From Bacteroidota bacterium (lineage in GTDB: Bacteria; Bacteroidota; Bacteroidia; Chitinophagales; Chitinophagaceae): a stretch of DNA of 48,506 bases. Each line of letters starts with the position of its first letter. Positions within the stretch are counted from its first letter, which is position 1. A program made the position numbers and the translations under genes. The notes beneath the pieces were generated by a model, which saw only the letters and a program-made list of their open reading frames with translations, made no database searches and was not told the DNA's origin. Where the stretch lies: assembly GCA_023422565.1 (NCBI GenBank), contig JAFAGR010000007.1, positions 1 to 48,506 of the forward strand, given 5' to 3'. Shown piece by piece: positions 25,659 through 34,893 of this stretch.

Positions 25659-25729
25659 AAGGTGGTTGAAATCAGGGAAATTTTCGCACTTATCCGCGCA
25701 AAAGCTAAGGTATTTATCAATTTTTTAAT

Positions 25730-25737
25730 TACTTTTG
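25730..25737 (+). promoter_or_regulatory. TAnnTTTG -7 promoter element of rpsO
   Basis: TACTTTTG matches the -7 consensus and leaves a leader of about 45 bases before the rpsO ATG. The leader is long enough to hold an S15 autoregulatory structure, but none stands out by eye. Confidence 0.55.
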
Positions 25738-25787
25738 CACCCAATTAAAATAAGAAATTAAAACACAGGTTTTAAAAACAAACAAAA

Positions 25788-26060
25788 ATGCCGTATTTAA
25801 CGACTGAAAAAAAATCAAACATTTTTGCTACTTATGGTGGCAAAGCAGAAAACACAGGGTCTATTGAGGGACAGATTGCAATGTTAACAGAACGCATCAA
25901 TCATATTTCCGGCCACCTGAAAGGCAATAAAAAAGACTTCTCCTCACAAAGAGGCTTAATGAAGATGGTAGGTAAGCGCAAACGCCTCCTGACTTATCTT
26001 AGCAAGCATGACCTCAGCGGATACAGAAGCCTCATTGAGAAATTAGGCCTCCGTAAATAA
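25788..26060 (+). CDS. rpsO: 30S ribosomal protein S15
   Basis: This 90-aa protein binds the central domain of 16S rRNA early in 30S assembly. Diagnostic segments are TGSIEGQIAMLTERINHISGHL and the conserved RGLMKMVGKRKRLLTYL. The length is standard. It is followed by a terminator and then pnp, the classic rpsO-pnp order. The terminator between them probably lowers pnp expression relative to rpsO. Confidence 0.98.
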   Translation: MPYLTTEKKSNIFATYGGKAENTGSIEGQIAMLTERINHISGHLKGNKKDFSSQRGLMKMVGKRKRLLTYLSKHDLSGYRSLIEKLGLRK

Positions 26061-26084
26061 TATTATTATGAAGTGATTTGAATT

Positions 26085-26123
26085 ATTCCCAACTGTAGTA
26101 TTAAGTTGGGAATTGTTCTTTTT
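26085..26123 (+). terminator. Terminator between rpsO and pnp
   Basis: ATTCCCAACT (26085-26094) pairs with AGTTGGGAAT (26104-26113), a perfect 10-bp stem with a 9-nt loop, followed by TGTTCTTTTT. It probably allows partial read-through into pnp. Confidence 0.88.
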
Positions 26124-26166
26124 ACGCAAACTATTCATGGCGAAGTGACGCCGCAAAAAAGTTTAC

Positions 26167-28329
26167 ATGTCAGTATTCAATAAAAAAGAAGTCTCCTTTG
26201 ATATGGGCGGAGGCAGAACGGTTTCCATCGAAACCGGAAAGCTGGCCCGCCAGGCAGACGGCGCCGTAACGGTGCGCCAGGGAAATTGTATCATACTTGC
26301 CACCGTGGTGGCCAATAAAGAACCGAGGGAAGGGCAATCGTTTTTCCCCCTTTCAGTTGATTACCAGGAAAAGTTTGCCTCTGCAGGCCGCGTTCCCGGT
26401 TCCTTTTTCAAGCGTGAAGCCCGGCTGAACGACTATGAAATTCTTACTTCAAGGCTAATCGATCGCGCACTGCGCCCGCTTTTCCCGGAAGATTATTTCT
26501 GTGATGTTCAGGTATTGGTGAGCCTTATTTCTTCAGATGATGAAGTGCTTCCCGATTCACTTGCATGCCTCGCGGCTTCGGCAGCACTGGCTGTTTCCGA
26601 TATTCCCATCCAGGAGATAATCTCTGAAGTAAGGGTTGCCCGCGTAGAGGGAAAAATGATCATCAACCCAACCCGCAGTGAGTTGGCAAAATCTGACCTC
26701 GAATTTATCATCGCCGCTACCGACAAAAACATAATGATGGTAGAAGGCGAGGCTAATGAGTGCCAGGAGGCTGATCTGGTTCAGGCTCTTGAAATTGCTC
26801 ATGAAGCTATCAAAATACAGGTTAGGGCTCAGGAAGAGCTCCGCCAAAAAGTGGGAGTTACAGGTAAGCGCGAATACACAAAGCCTTACCGCAACGAAGA
26901 GCTTAATCAAAAGATCATCGCATTTGCGAAAGATAAAATGTACGCGATCGCTTCTGCAGCCTCGGCAAAACACGAGCGCAGTGATGCTTTCAAGGCTTTG
27001 CATGAAGAAGTAGTAGCATACCTGGGTGAAGAACTTGAGGAAGCAGATAAAAAGCTAATCGGTTTCTACACCGGCGAATTACAATACCATGTGGTGAGAG
27101 ATATGGTGTTGAACGACCGGAAGCGCCTCGACGGTCGCGGTACGGAAGACATTCGCGTACTGGAAATGGAAACCGATATTCTTCCAACTCCACACGGATC
27201 CGCCTTGTTTACAAGAGGTGAGACTCAATCACTTACAACTGTTACTTTAGGAACTCCTTTAGATGAGCTTTTGGTTGAATCTGCTCACGAGTCAAACTAT
27301 ACCAAATTCATTTTGCATTATAATTTCCCTCCATTTTCAACAGGCGAGGTAAAAATGATGCGTGGCGTTGGCCGCCGCGAGGTAGGTCATGGTAACCTGG
27401 CTATGCGCAGTTTGAAGAAAATGATGCCGGGCTCGGATTATCCTTATACGGTTCGCGTGGTAAGTGATATCCTGGAGAGTAACGGATCATCATCAATGGC
27501 TACGGTTTGCGCGGGTTCACTTGCGCTGATGGATGCCGGCGTACCCTTGAAAAAGCACGTAAGCGGTGTGGCGATGGGCCTTATTAAGAAGGGCGACCAG
27601 TTTGCCGTGCTCACAGACATTTTGGGTGATGAAGACCACCTGGGTGATATGGATTTTAAAGTTACCGGTACTCGCGATGGAATTTGCGGAGTACAAATGG
27701 ATATAAAGGTTGATGGCCTGAGCATGGACATTATGCGCAGCGCCCTCGAGCAGGCCCGTAAAGGAAGATTGCACATTCTTGATGCAATGCACCAGGCTGT
27801 TGAGAAACCTCGGGAAGAGGTGAAACCACATGCGCCGCGCATGGTGAAGATCACAATAGACAAAGAATATATCGGTGCAGTGATCGGGCCGGGCGGTAAG
27901 GTGATTCAGGAGATTCAGCGTGAAACCGGAGCTACGATAAATATTGAGGAAGTTGCGAATGTGGGGGAAGTAAGCATTTTCTCGAAAGAGAAAGCCGGTT
28001 TAGACAAAGCCCTGGCCTGGATCAACGGACTTGTTGCCGTTCCTGTTGTCGGCGAATCTTACGAAGGCACGGTGAAAGGAATTAAGGAATTCGGTGCCTT
28101 TGTTGAATTCCTCCCTAAGAAGGAAGGCCTGCTTCACATCAGCGAAATCAGCTGGAAGCGCCTTGAAACTATGGAAGGTGTGTTTAAAGAAGGCGATAAG
28201 GTAAAAGTGAAACTGCTTGAAATTGACCCTCGTACGGGTAAATTTAAATTAAGCAGGAAGGCTCTTATTCCAAAACCCGAACGCCAGGATAATCCGCCGC
28301 AGCAGAGGCCGCAGAGAGAAAACAATTAA
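26167..28329 (+). CDS. pnp: Polyribonucleotide nucleotidyltransferase (PNPase)
   Basis: This 720-aa protein degrades RNA 3' to 5' with phosphate, releasing nucleoside diphosphates, and works as a trimer. Two RNase PH domains are separated by an alpha-helical domain: the first begins VSFDMGGGRTVSIETGKLARQ, and the second has RDGICGVQMDIKVDGLSMDIM near 500-520. A KH domain follows at about 565-620 (GAVIGPGGKVIQEIQRETGA), then an S1 domain at about 631-700 (YEGTVKGIKEFGAFVEFLP). The C-terminal tail is Pro and Gln-rich. It lies downstream of rpsO and ends at a strong terminator. Confidence 0.98.
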   Translation: MSVFNKKEVSFDMGGGRTVSIETGKLARQADGAVTVRQGNCIILATVVANKEPREGQSFFPLSVDYQEKFASAGRVPGSFFKREARLNDYEILTSRLIDRALRPLFPEDYFCDVQVLVSLISSDDEVLPDSLACLAASAALAVSDIPIQEIISEVRVARVEGKMIINPTRSELAKSDLEFIIAATDKNIMMVEGEANECQEADLVQALEIAHEAIKIQVRAQEELRQKVGVTGKREYTKPYRNEELNQKIIAFAKDKMYAIASAASAKHERSDAFKALHEEVVAYLGEELEEADKKLIGFYTGELQYHVVRDMVLNDRKRLDGRGTEDIRVLEMETDILPTPHGSALFTRGETQSLTTVTLGTPLDELLVESAHESNYTKFILHYNFPPFSTGEVKMMRGVGRREVGHGNLAMRSLKKMMPGSDYPYTVRVVSDILESNGSSSMATVCAGSLALMDAGVPLKKHVSGVAMGLIKKGDQFAVLTDILGDEDHLGDMDFKVTGTRDGICGVQMDIKVDGLSMDIMRSALEQARKGRLHILDAMHQAVEKPREEVKPHAPRMVKITIDKEYIGAVIGPGGKVIQEIQRETGATINIEEVANVGEVSIFSKEKAGLDKALAWINGLVAVPVVGESYEGTVKGIKEFGAFVEFLPKKEGLLHISEISWKRLETMEGVFKEGDKVKVKLLEIDPRTGKFKLSRKALIPKPERQDNPPQQRPQRENN

Positions 28330-28337
28330 TAACTATA

Positions 28338-28363
28338 AAGCTGCAGCAATCTGCAGCTTTTTT
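28338..28363 (+). terminator. Rho-independent terminator of pnp
   Basis: AAGCTGCAG (28338-28346) pairs perfectly with CTGCAGCTT (28351-28359) around CAAT, with a T run after. It ends eight bases before the prmA start. Confidence 0.92.
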
Positions 28364-28370
28364 CTTTTAT

Positions 28371-29195
28371 ATGACCTATCAACAATACCATTTCACCCCG
28401 GTAACCGAGGAGCAGAATGATATGCTCATTGCGCAACTAAGCCGGCTCGGTTTCACCGGTTTTGAAGAAATCAGCAATTCACTATACGCTTTCATACCTA
28501 CGTCTAACTTAAATGAAGATATTGATCAAAAAATTGAGCAAACAGGTATAACATTCTATGTTTCAATTATAGATGAAAAAAATTGGAACGAGGAATGGGA
28601 GCGGGGTTTCCATCCTGTGAATATCCCGGGAGCCCTTGAAGTTCCCTTCGTACATATTAGGGCGGCATTCCACGAGCCCTGGGGTAAATCGCCCTACGAA
28701 TTAGTGATCACCCCAAAAATGAGCTTCGGAACGGGCCATCATGAAACCACCTACCTGATGGTGCAGTGGATGGAGGATATAGTTTTCACCAACCGCCGCG
28801 TAATCGATTTTGGAACGGGAACGGGTGTTTTGGGTATCCTGGCCGCACAAATGGGGGCAAGCTATGCATTAGGTATCGATAACGATGAATGGAGCATCAG
28901 CAATGCCGGTGAAAATGTGAAGAACAATGGAGCGAAGGCAATGGAACTTTTGCACGCGGAAAAATTTGAAGGCGGCCCTGCAGATGTAATTCTGGCTAAC
29001 ATCAACCTGAATATCATTCTGGAAAATCTGGATGCGATGTATGAGGCATGTAATGCAAACGGAACCATTTTGATCAGTGGCCTGATGCTGGACGACGAGA
29101 AAACGATACGCGAGGCCTTGAAAGAAAAGAAAGGAAAACTAACGGTAAGGCATAGGGGAAATTGGATCGCGGTGAGAATGGAAAAGTCTTATTGA
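28371..29195 (+). CDS. prmA: Ribosomal protein L11 methyltransferase
   Basis: This 274-aa SAM-dependent enzyme methylates ribosomal protein L11. The N-terminal substrate-recognition domain contains LSRLGFTGFEE and EKNWNEEWERGFHPV. The methyltransferase core has KMSFGTGHHETT near 119-130, motif I DFGTGTGVLGILAAQMGA near 146-163, the acidic GIDNDEW, and DVILANINLNIILENL. Its start follows the pnp terminator closely. It may have its own promoter within the short gap, which is not obvious by eye. Confidence 0.95.
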   Translation: MTYQQYHFTPVTEEQNDMLIAQLSRLGFTGFEEISNSLYAFIPTSNLNEDIDQKIEQTGITFYVSIIDEKNWNEEWERGFHPVNIPGALEVPFVHIRAAFHEPWGKSPYELVITPKMSFGTGHHETTYLMVQWMEDIVFTNRRVIDFGTGTGVLGILAAQMGASYALGIDNDEWSISNAGENVKNNGAKAMELLHAEKFEGGPADVILANINLNIILENLDAMYEACNANGTILISGLMLDDEKTIREALKEKKGKLTVRHRGNWIAVRMEKSY

Positions 29196-29395
29196 AAACG
29201 TGATCATGAGCCGATTTTAAACTGACTACGGTTTAATGCATCACGGTGTTTGATGATCTTAAATGAAGTCAAGCTCTAAATAAGCCTAATCATATTTAAT
29301 AAATATGCACTATCATCTGCCGTGTTCACGCAACTTGCAGAGTTTTTGAACCAATAATTTTTTCGTATTTTCGTTTTCCTTAAAATCCATATCGA

Positions 29396-30046
29396 ATGAA
29401 GGAATTGGCTTTAATTTGTCTCGCTTACCTGATCGGATCGATACCCACGGCTTTAATTATAAGTAGAAGATTTTTCGGAATTGACATAAGGGATTACGGT
29501 AGCGGAAACATGGGGGCCACCAATACCTTTCGCGTTCTTGGCCCGCGTTACGGCACACTGGTAATGGTTTGCGACATATTAAAAGGAGTGGTGGCCGCAT
29601 CACTTTTTACTTTCATTCCTTATTATTTTCATCACGAACTTGAGCGCACCAACTTCATGATCGGCCTCGGAATGTCTGCCGTAGTTGGCCATATCTTTCC
29701 GATTTTTGCCGGCTTCAAAGGCGGTAAGGGCGTGGCCACATTGTTCGGGATGGTACTGGCCGTTCAGCCGCTTGTTGCGGTAAGTTGTGTGGGTGTTTTT
29801 CTTCTGGTATTATATTTAACCCGTTACGTTTCCCTGAGTTCTATTTTGGCCGCAATCATGCTGCCTGTTTCTGTTTTATGGATATGGAATGAAGATGAAA
29901 TGCTCTACCGGATTTTTGCCGTGCTCGTAGCTGGATTGGTAGTACTCACTCATCAAAAAAATATCGGGCGCATACTTCGCGGAGTGGAAAGCCGCATTCC
30001 CATTTTAAAGCATCGTGACCGCCGTAAGGCGCGCCGCAAAGGGTAA
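29396..30046 (+). CDS. plsY: Glycerol-3-phosphate acyltransferase PlsY
   Basis: This 216-aa membrane enzyme transfers an acyl group from acyl-phosphate to glycerol-3-phosphate, the first step of phospholipid synthesis. It has the three conserved loops: YLIGSIPTALI near the N-terminus, YGSGNMGATNTFRVLG near 38-53 and GHIFPIFAGFKGGKGVATLFG near 98-118, with five to six membrane helices. The C-terminal tail is strongly basic. A possible weak terminator (AAAGGG with CCCTTT around the stop codon, 30038-30053) covers its end. Confidence 0.95.
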   Translation: MKELALICLAYLIGSIPTALIISRRFFGIDIRDYGSGNMGATNTFRVLGPRYGTLVMVCDILKGVVAASLFTFIPYYFHHELERTNFMIGLGMSAVVGHIFPIFAGFKGGKGVATLFGMVLAVQPLVAVSCVGVFLLVLYLTRYVSLSSILAAIMLPVSVLWIWNEDEMLYRIFAVLVAGLVVLTHQKNIGRILRGVESRIPILKHRDRRKARRKG

Positions 30047-30112
30047 ACCCTTTTTCATTTTGTTACACATTATTGGTATGGGTATTGTTTTGGCAGGTGA
30101 AAACCTCGAAAC

Positions 30113-30919
30113 ATGAAAAAGATATTTACGCTGTTGGTTGGTATACCCGTGATCATCGCCGCGTGTTCAACCAATGCCGTTACAGGAAGAAAGCAGTTAT
30201 CTCTTTTCCCCGAATCAACCTTACAGGCTGAGGCCGTAAACCAATACCGCTCGTTCCTAAGCGAGAATAAAGTGGTGAGTTCAAGTTCTAGCAAGGATGC
30301 TGAGATGGTAAGAAGAGTGGGCAGCCGTATAGCCACGGCCATTACCACATATTACCGGGGCAAAGGCCTGGCAAAAGAACTTGAGGGCTACAAATGGGAA
30401 TTCAACCTTGTGCAGGATAACCAGGTGAACGCCTGGTGTATGCCCGGCGGTAAGGTGGTAGTGTATACCGGACTTCTGCCCGTCACCCAGAATGAAGCGG
30501 CCCTTGCCATTGTGTTGGGCCATGAGATCTTACACGCGGTTGCCCAGCACGGTAATGAAAGAATGAGCCAGGTTGCCCTTGCGCAGGGCCTTGAGGTTGC
30601 GGGAAATGTATTTACCCAAAACAACCAGAAAGCCAATTCAATTTTCAACAGCGTATTTGCACCCGGTGCGCAGGTAGGCGTGCTTCTGCCTAATTCCAGA
30701 AAACAGGAATACGAAGCTGACCGGTTTGGGATGATATTCGCCGCCATGGCAGGTTACAATCCTAATGAAGCAGTTCCTTTCTGGCAGCGTATGGCATCGG
30801 CGAGCCAGGGCAATAAACCGCCTGAATTTTTGTCTTCCCACCCGGCAGACGATAGCCGGATCGCGAATATTAAAAAATATCTGCCCGAAGCTTTAAAATA
30901 TTATAAACCACGGAAATAG
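30113..30919 (+). CDS. M48 family metalloprotease, predicted lipoprotein
   Basis: This 268-aa protein has a lipoprotein signal with lipobox IIAAC, so Cys18 would be lipidated. The M48 zinc motif is HEILH at 137-141, with the third ligand Glu201 in YEADRFG. VNAWCMPGGKVVVYTGLL near 105-122 is typical of the LoiP and BepA-like group of periplasmic quality-control proteases. It ends FLSSHPADDSRIANIKKYLPEA. It probably faces the periplasm from the outer membrane and processes or degrades outer-membrane proteins. A GC-rich terminator follows nine bases after the stop. Confidence 0.93.
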   Translation: MKKIFTLLVGIPVIIAACSTNAVTGRKQLSLFPESTLQAEAVNQYRSFLSENKVVSSSSSKDAEMVRRVGSRIATAITTYYRGKGLAKELEGYKWEFNLVQDNQVNAWCMPGGKVVVYTGLLPVTQNEAALAIVLGHEILHAVAQHGNERMSQVALAQGLEVAGNVFTQNNQKANSIFNSVFAPGAQVGVLLPNSRKQEYEADRFGMIFAAMAGYNPNEAVPFWQRMASASQGNKPPEFLSSHPADDSRIANIKKYLPEALKYYKPRK

Positions 30920-30927
30920 AATAGACC

Positions 30928-30953
30928 GCCGGGACTTTCGCCCGGCTTTTTTT
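30928..30953 (+). terminator. Rho-independent terminator of the M48 gene
   Basis: GCCGGG (30928-30933) pairs with CCCGGC (30941-30946), followed by seven T residues. Confidence 0.9.
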
Positions 30954-30972
30954 GGGTTAAAGATCCGCTGCC

Positions 30973-31003
30973 TTGCCCATTTAGCCCTTATTCCGTATCT
31001 TTG
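30973..31003 (+). promoter_or_regulatory. Complete Bacteroidota promoter, TTG-N20-TATCTTTG
   Basis: TTG at 30973-30975 and TATCTTTG at 30996-31003 are 20 bp apart, within the 17-23 bp spacing of the Bacteroidota sigma factor. The ATG of the next gene is at 31043. This is the best full promoter in the window. Confidence 0.72.
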
Positions 31004-31042
31004 TGGTCCGTTCCTGGAATTTCTTAACAAAACATTTACACT

Positions 31043-31477
31043 ATGGCTTTACCTACGATGTTGGAAAAATTACAGATCAAAAATGAAAAGAATTTTTTAA
31101 TACAAGGTTTACCTTCCTCGATAGAAAAGCCCTTTAACAAGTTAAACTACGCAAAAAGCGTTACCCCGCTTCTCAGAACTAAAAAGATCGATTTCGCACT
31201 CATTTTCGCTTTAAATATTCGTCAGCTTACGCAAATCATAGACGAAGTAAGCACAGCATTACACGAAAACGTGAATTTTTGGGTAGCATATCCAAAGAGC
31301 ACGTCTAAAATTTATTGCGACCTTACGCGCGATTACAACTGGGAAGTTCTAATCAGCCAAGGTTACGAAGCCATTGATCATACCTGCCTGGACAATGTGT
31401 GGACGGCGATCCGTTTTTCTAAAAATGGCCCGTTAGCGATTTTGGAAGGAGAGGAAGCAGAAGCACAAAGCGCTTAG
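31043..31477 (+). CDS. Small conserved protein, DUF3052-like
   Basis: This 144-aa soluble protein has the pattern of DUF3052-like proteins: an N-terminal LIQGLPSSIEKPF, a central KKIDFALIFALNIRQLTQIID, then LHENVNFWVAYPKSTSKIYCDLTRDYNWEVL near 83-113, and a C-terminal CLDNVWTAIRFSK. The 'WVAYPK' strand and final 'WTAIRF' strand are the most recognisable parts. No catalytic residues or function are known. It is monocistronic, with a full promoter before it and a terminator of the upstream gene just ahead. The family assignment is from memory of motif similarity and is moderately sure. Confidence 0.75.
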   Translation: MALPTMLEKLQIKNEKNFLIQGLPSSIEKPFNKLNYAKSVTPLLRTKKIDFALIFALNIRQLTQIIDEVSTALHENVNFWVAYPKSTSKIYCDLTRDYNWEVLISQGYEAIDHTCLDNVWTAIRFSKNGPLAILEGEEAEAQSA

Positions 31478-31569
31478 TAGTTAGAAAGAAAATCGAAACT
31501 TTTCTCTGAGAATATAATTGTGGATTTGGGTTGCGGTGACTTCGTTTATCTTTGCCGAATAAAGCAAAT

Positions 31570-33501
31570 CTATTTCAAGATCACGGTTCCCACACCACGC
31601 GTTAACTGCATTTCGGCATCTTTTAAGTGCTGATGTGTTTGGAGGATAACTTTGATTTCGTCAGAATTGGAAACGCGCTCAAGTTCTTTTTGATTCTCGT
31701 CTATCAACCGTTTTATTTTTTTCAGCTTCAGGTATAACAAGGTGGAGGAGACTTCTTCACGATAGAGGTCTTCACGAGTCATTATCTTTCCCTCATAGTG
31801 CTCATGCCACTTGGGGCTTATCTCCACATTTATATCCATTATCTGGATCACTAACTTGTTCAGCTCCTGGTCTTCATTATAGAGGAAAGTTTTAGCAGTG
31901 GGCTGAAGCCCTTCATAGTACCATTTTTTGTAAAGCTGTAACACGTTTATCAGCGCCGGACTATCCATCATATTCTCCAAATCATTCTCCTGCATTTCAC
32001 GAAAAAGGTAATCCGCCACTTTTTCTTGTTCGCTCCAATCTTTCAAACCAAATTCAATGAGCGAACGCAGAAATGCCTGTTCCTGCAACTCATCTTTTTG
32101 GAGCAGCATGGTTGTTTCATCCTGTTCAGGTGAGGAAGGAATTTCGGCTGTGGACTTTTCCTGTTTGGGGAAACTGTCTTGCTTCGCGATCTTCTGCCTC
32201 AGGTTTCGGTTAACCAGATCGTTCAAACCGCCTTCATCAATTTTGAGAATCTCAGAGATCTGTTTCACATAATCCTGCCGACGAATGAAATCATCGGAGC
32301 GGTTCATCCGGCTAAGCGTTTCCGCCATGCGGTTCACCAGTTCCGATTTCTTCACACTGTCTGATCCCGCTTCTGCAAGAGATACTTCCAGTTGAAACAG
32401 GATGAAATCTTTTTTGTTGGCGGATATAAACTGCCTGAATGCCTGCGCGCCAAGTTTGTTCACGTAACTGTCCGGATCCTCACCGCCCGGTATTAAGGCA
32501 AGCCTTACGTTCAACCCTTCCTCCAGGGCGAGGTCGAGCCCGCGCAATGCGGCCTTCACGCCGGCATTATCGCCATCGTATAAAATCGTAAGATTTTGCG
32601 TGTATTTTTTTACCAGCCGTAATTGATCTACTGTAAGTGAAGTTCCTCCGCTGGCCACCACGTTTTCAATGCCCGCCTGGTGGAGGCTTATCACATCGGT
32701 ATATCCTTCAACAAGCAGGCATTCATTTTCCTTGTCAATAGCATGGCGTGCAAAGTAAGATCCGTAAAGAATCTTGCTTTTTACATAGATCTCATTCTCC
32801 GGTGTGTTTATGTACTTAGGTGCACGGTCGTTACTTTTAATAACACGCGCTCCAAAACCAAGCACCTTGCCGCTTTGATTGTGAACCGGGAAGATGATCC
32901 GTCCGCGGTAATTGTCGTACGATTTTCCATCGCGGTTAGCCACCAGCCCGGTCTTCACCAGCAGTTCCTCATTGTATTTTTGTTGCAGTGCGGCGCGGGT
33001 AAATTCATCGCGCCCTTCCGGATTAAACCCAAGCTGAAACTTTTTAATTATATCTTCCCTGAAGCCACGCTCTTTTAAATAAGACAGCGCAATGTCCCGC
33101 CCTTCATCGGTATTGAAAAGCACATCTGAAAAATAGTTCCGCGCAAAATCATTAATGATGAAAAGGCTTTCGGATACCTGCTGCGCCATCCGCACCTCAG
33201 GGCTCACCTCCGTTTCCTCGATCTCCACATTGTAGCGGTTGGCAAGCCAGCGGAGCGCTTCTACATAATTATATTTTTCGTGCTCCATAACGAAGCCGAT
33301 GGTGTTTCCGCTTTTGCCGCAACCAAAGCACTTGTAAATTTCCTTTGAAGCCGATACTGTAAAAGATGGGGTCTTTTCATTGTGAAACGGGCACAGCCCG
33401 AGGTAATTTGAACCGCGTTTTTTCAGTTTAACAAAATTGCCCACCACATCAATGATGTCAATGCGGTTCTGAATTTGCTGTATGGTGGCCTGGCTTATCA
33501 A
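31570..33501 (-). CDS. dnaG: DNA primase
   Basis: This 643-aa protein makes RNA primers for DNA replication. The N-terminal zinc-binding domain has Cys37, His40, Cys58 and Cys61 (CPFHNEKTPSF and YKCFGCGKSGN). The RNA polymerase core includes RGRIIFPVHNQSGKVLGFGAR. The Toprim domain has EGYTDVISLHQAG near 262 and LYDGDNAGVKAALRGLD near 308, giving the metal-binding acidic residues. The C-terminal helicase-interaction region (about 440-643) is divergent, as usual. It is divergent from the TPR-like gene. Confidence 0.96.
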   Translation of the reverse strand: MISQATIQQIQNRIDIIDVVGNFVKLKKRGSNYLGLCPFHNEKTPSFTVSASKEIYKCFGCGKSGNTIGFVMEHEKYNYVEALRWLANRYNVEIEETEVSPEVRMAQQVSESLFIINDFARNYFSDVLFNTDEGRDIALSYLKERGFREDIIKKFQLGFNPEGRDEFTRAALQQKYNEELLVKTGLVANRDGKSYDNYRGRIIFPVHNQSGKVLGFGARVIKSNDRAPKYINTPENEIYVKSKILYGSYFARHAIDKENECLLVEGYTDVISLHQAGIENVVASGGTSLTVDQLRLVKKYTQNLTILYDGDNAGVKAALRGLDLALEEGLNVRLALIPGGEDPDSYVNKLGAQAFRQFISANKKDFILFQLEVSLAEAGSDSVKKSELVNRMAETLSRMNRSDDFIRRQDYVKQISEILKIDEGGLNDLVNRNLRQKIAKQDSFPKQEKSTAEIPSSPEQDETTMLLQKDELQEQAFLRSLIEFGLKDWSEQEKVADYLFREMQENDLENMMDSPALINVLQLYKKWYYEGLQPTAKTFLYNEDQELNKLVIQIMDINVEISPKWHEHYEGKIMTREDLYREEVSSTLLYLKLKKIKRLIDENQKELERVSNSDEIKVILQTHQHLKDAEMQLTRGVGTVILK

Positions 33502-33633
33502 TTGAAAAGAATGCAGATTTATGCGGCGTCAAATATCGGCATTTTTCGCCCGGTAGCTTTCATTAAAATCATGGTAAAGTGAAAACAAAATATCAGGAAA
33601 CAGATAACTTTACATCTTCAAAATAAAGAAATT

Positions 33634-34893
33634 ATGAAAAAGGTTTATGCGTTAATAATGAGTGTGGCCATTACCTGCACAGCTTGGGCACAATCCCTTG
33701 AAGATGTAAATGCCAGAATGGAAAAGGGCGATATGCAAGGTGCCAAAACGGCGATCGACAAGTTTATGGAAAACCCTAAGAAAGCAAAGGATGCTGACGG
33801 ATGGTATTTTAAAGCCCGGGTGTACAATCAGTTGTCGCATGATAAATCCCTTGACCTTAAAACCCGTAAAGAGCTGAAAGACCAGGCTTATGAGGCTTTC
33901 AAAACCAATCAAACGCTGGACCCGAAAGAAATGCGCCTCAAACTGGAGACCTACCAGTCTTTCCTTGACCTCTATTTTGGCTATTATGATCTTGGCGCTA
34001 CATTTTATAACGAGAAAAACTATTCCGCCGCTTATGATGCATTCATGAAAGCCCATGAAGTGAAAGATTTTATTCTCGCAAAGAATTACACTTACACGCA
34101 GGCAAAACTTTACCCGCTTGATACGGCGCTTGTAATGAATATTGGGCTTTCGGCAAATCTTGATAAAAAAGAAGACGTAGGCATGCCTTATTACAGAAAG
34201 CTGGCAGACCATAACGTAAGCGGTAAAGATTATGAAGGGATATATGAAGTTCTGGTTAATTATTACAGCAATAAAGGCGACTCCGTTAACCTCAAACAAA
34301 TTTTAACCAAGGCGAAAAAACTCTATCCCTCGAATGCATTCATTGCCGATTTTGAAATGAAGCAGTTGAGCAAAACCGGCGATAAATCTGCCCTCTTCGC
34401 CAAGTATGAGGAAATGATAGCGGCAGACCCGAAAAACTATCCGGTACTTTATAACTATTCGGTTGAAATGTTTAACGCCATTTATGTAGCTGATGAAAAG
34501 CCGGCTAATGAAAAGCAGTTAAAAGACAGGCTCACCAAGGTATTAGAAATGGCCATCCCTCTGGATAAAGAAATAGACGCAACTATTTTAATGAGCAATC
34601 ACCTTTTTAATGCGGCGGCAGACAATCAGACCGCTGCGGCGCTGATCACAGGCAAATCTGCAGAAGATGTAAAGAAGAAAAAGGAATTAAATGATGAGGC
34701 GCTTAAATACATGAATGCATTTATCCCTTACGGTGAGAAAATAATTGCATACCTGGATGCTTTGCCTTCTTTGAAAGGAAGCCAGAAAGCGAATCGCATT
34801 AATACCCTTACCAACCTTAGTGAAGTGTATTCGGTAAAAGGTGATACCAAAAAAGCAGATGAGTACAGCAAAATGAAAATGAAAGGGCTTTAA
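33634..34893 (+). CDS. Exported TPR-like protein of unknown function
   Basis: This 419-aa protein has a signal peptide at 1-19 (ending TAWAQ) followed by helical repeats of tetratricopeptide character. Examples are KGDMQGAKTAIDKFMENPK, NYSAAYDAFMKAHEVKD and the C-terminal TLTNLSEVYSVKGDTKKADEYSKMKMKGL. It is rich in Lys and Ala and has no enzyme motif. It is likely a periplasmic or outer-membrane-associated scaffold. It shares a 4-bp TTAA stop overlap with the convergent FMN reductase gene. The function is unknown. Confidence 0.8.
   Translation: MKKVYALIMSVAITCTAWAQSLEDVNARMEKGDMQGAKTAIDKFMENPKKAKDADGWYFKARVYNQLSHDKSLDLKTRKELKDQAYEAFKTNQTLDPKEMRLKLETYQSFLDLYFGYYDLGATFYNEKNYSAAYDAFMKAHEVKDFILAKNYTYTQAKLYPLDTALVMNIGLSANLDKKEDVGMPYYRKLADHNVSGKDYEGIYEVLVNYYSNKGDSVNLKQILTKAKKLYPSNAFIADFEMKQLSKTGDKSALFAKYEEMIAADPKNYPVLYNYSVEMFNAIYVADEKPANEKQLKDRLTKVLEMAIPLDKEIDATILMSNHLFNAAADNQTAAALITGKSAEDVKKKKELNDEALKYMNAFIPYGEKIIAYLDALPSLKGSQKANRINTLTNLSEVYSVKGDTKKADEYSKMKMKGL

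Noticed and set aside
29196..29395. tRNA or small RNA in the prmA-plsY gap
   Set aside because: No cloverleaf, promoter-terminator pair or stable stem could be found by eye in these 200 bases.
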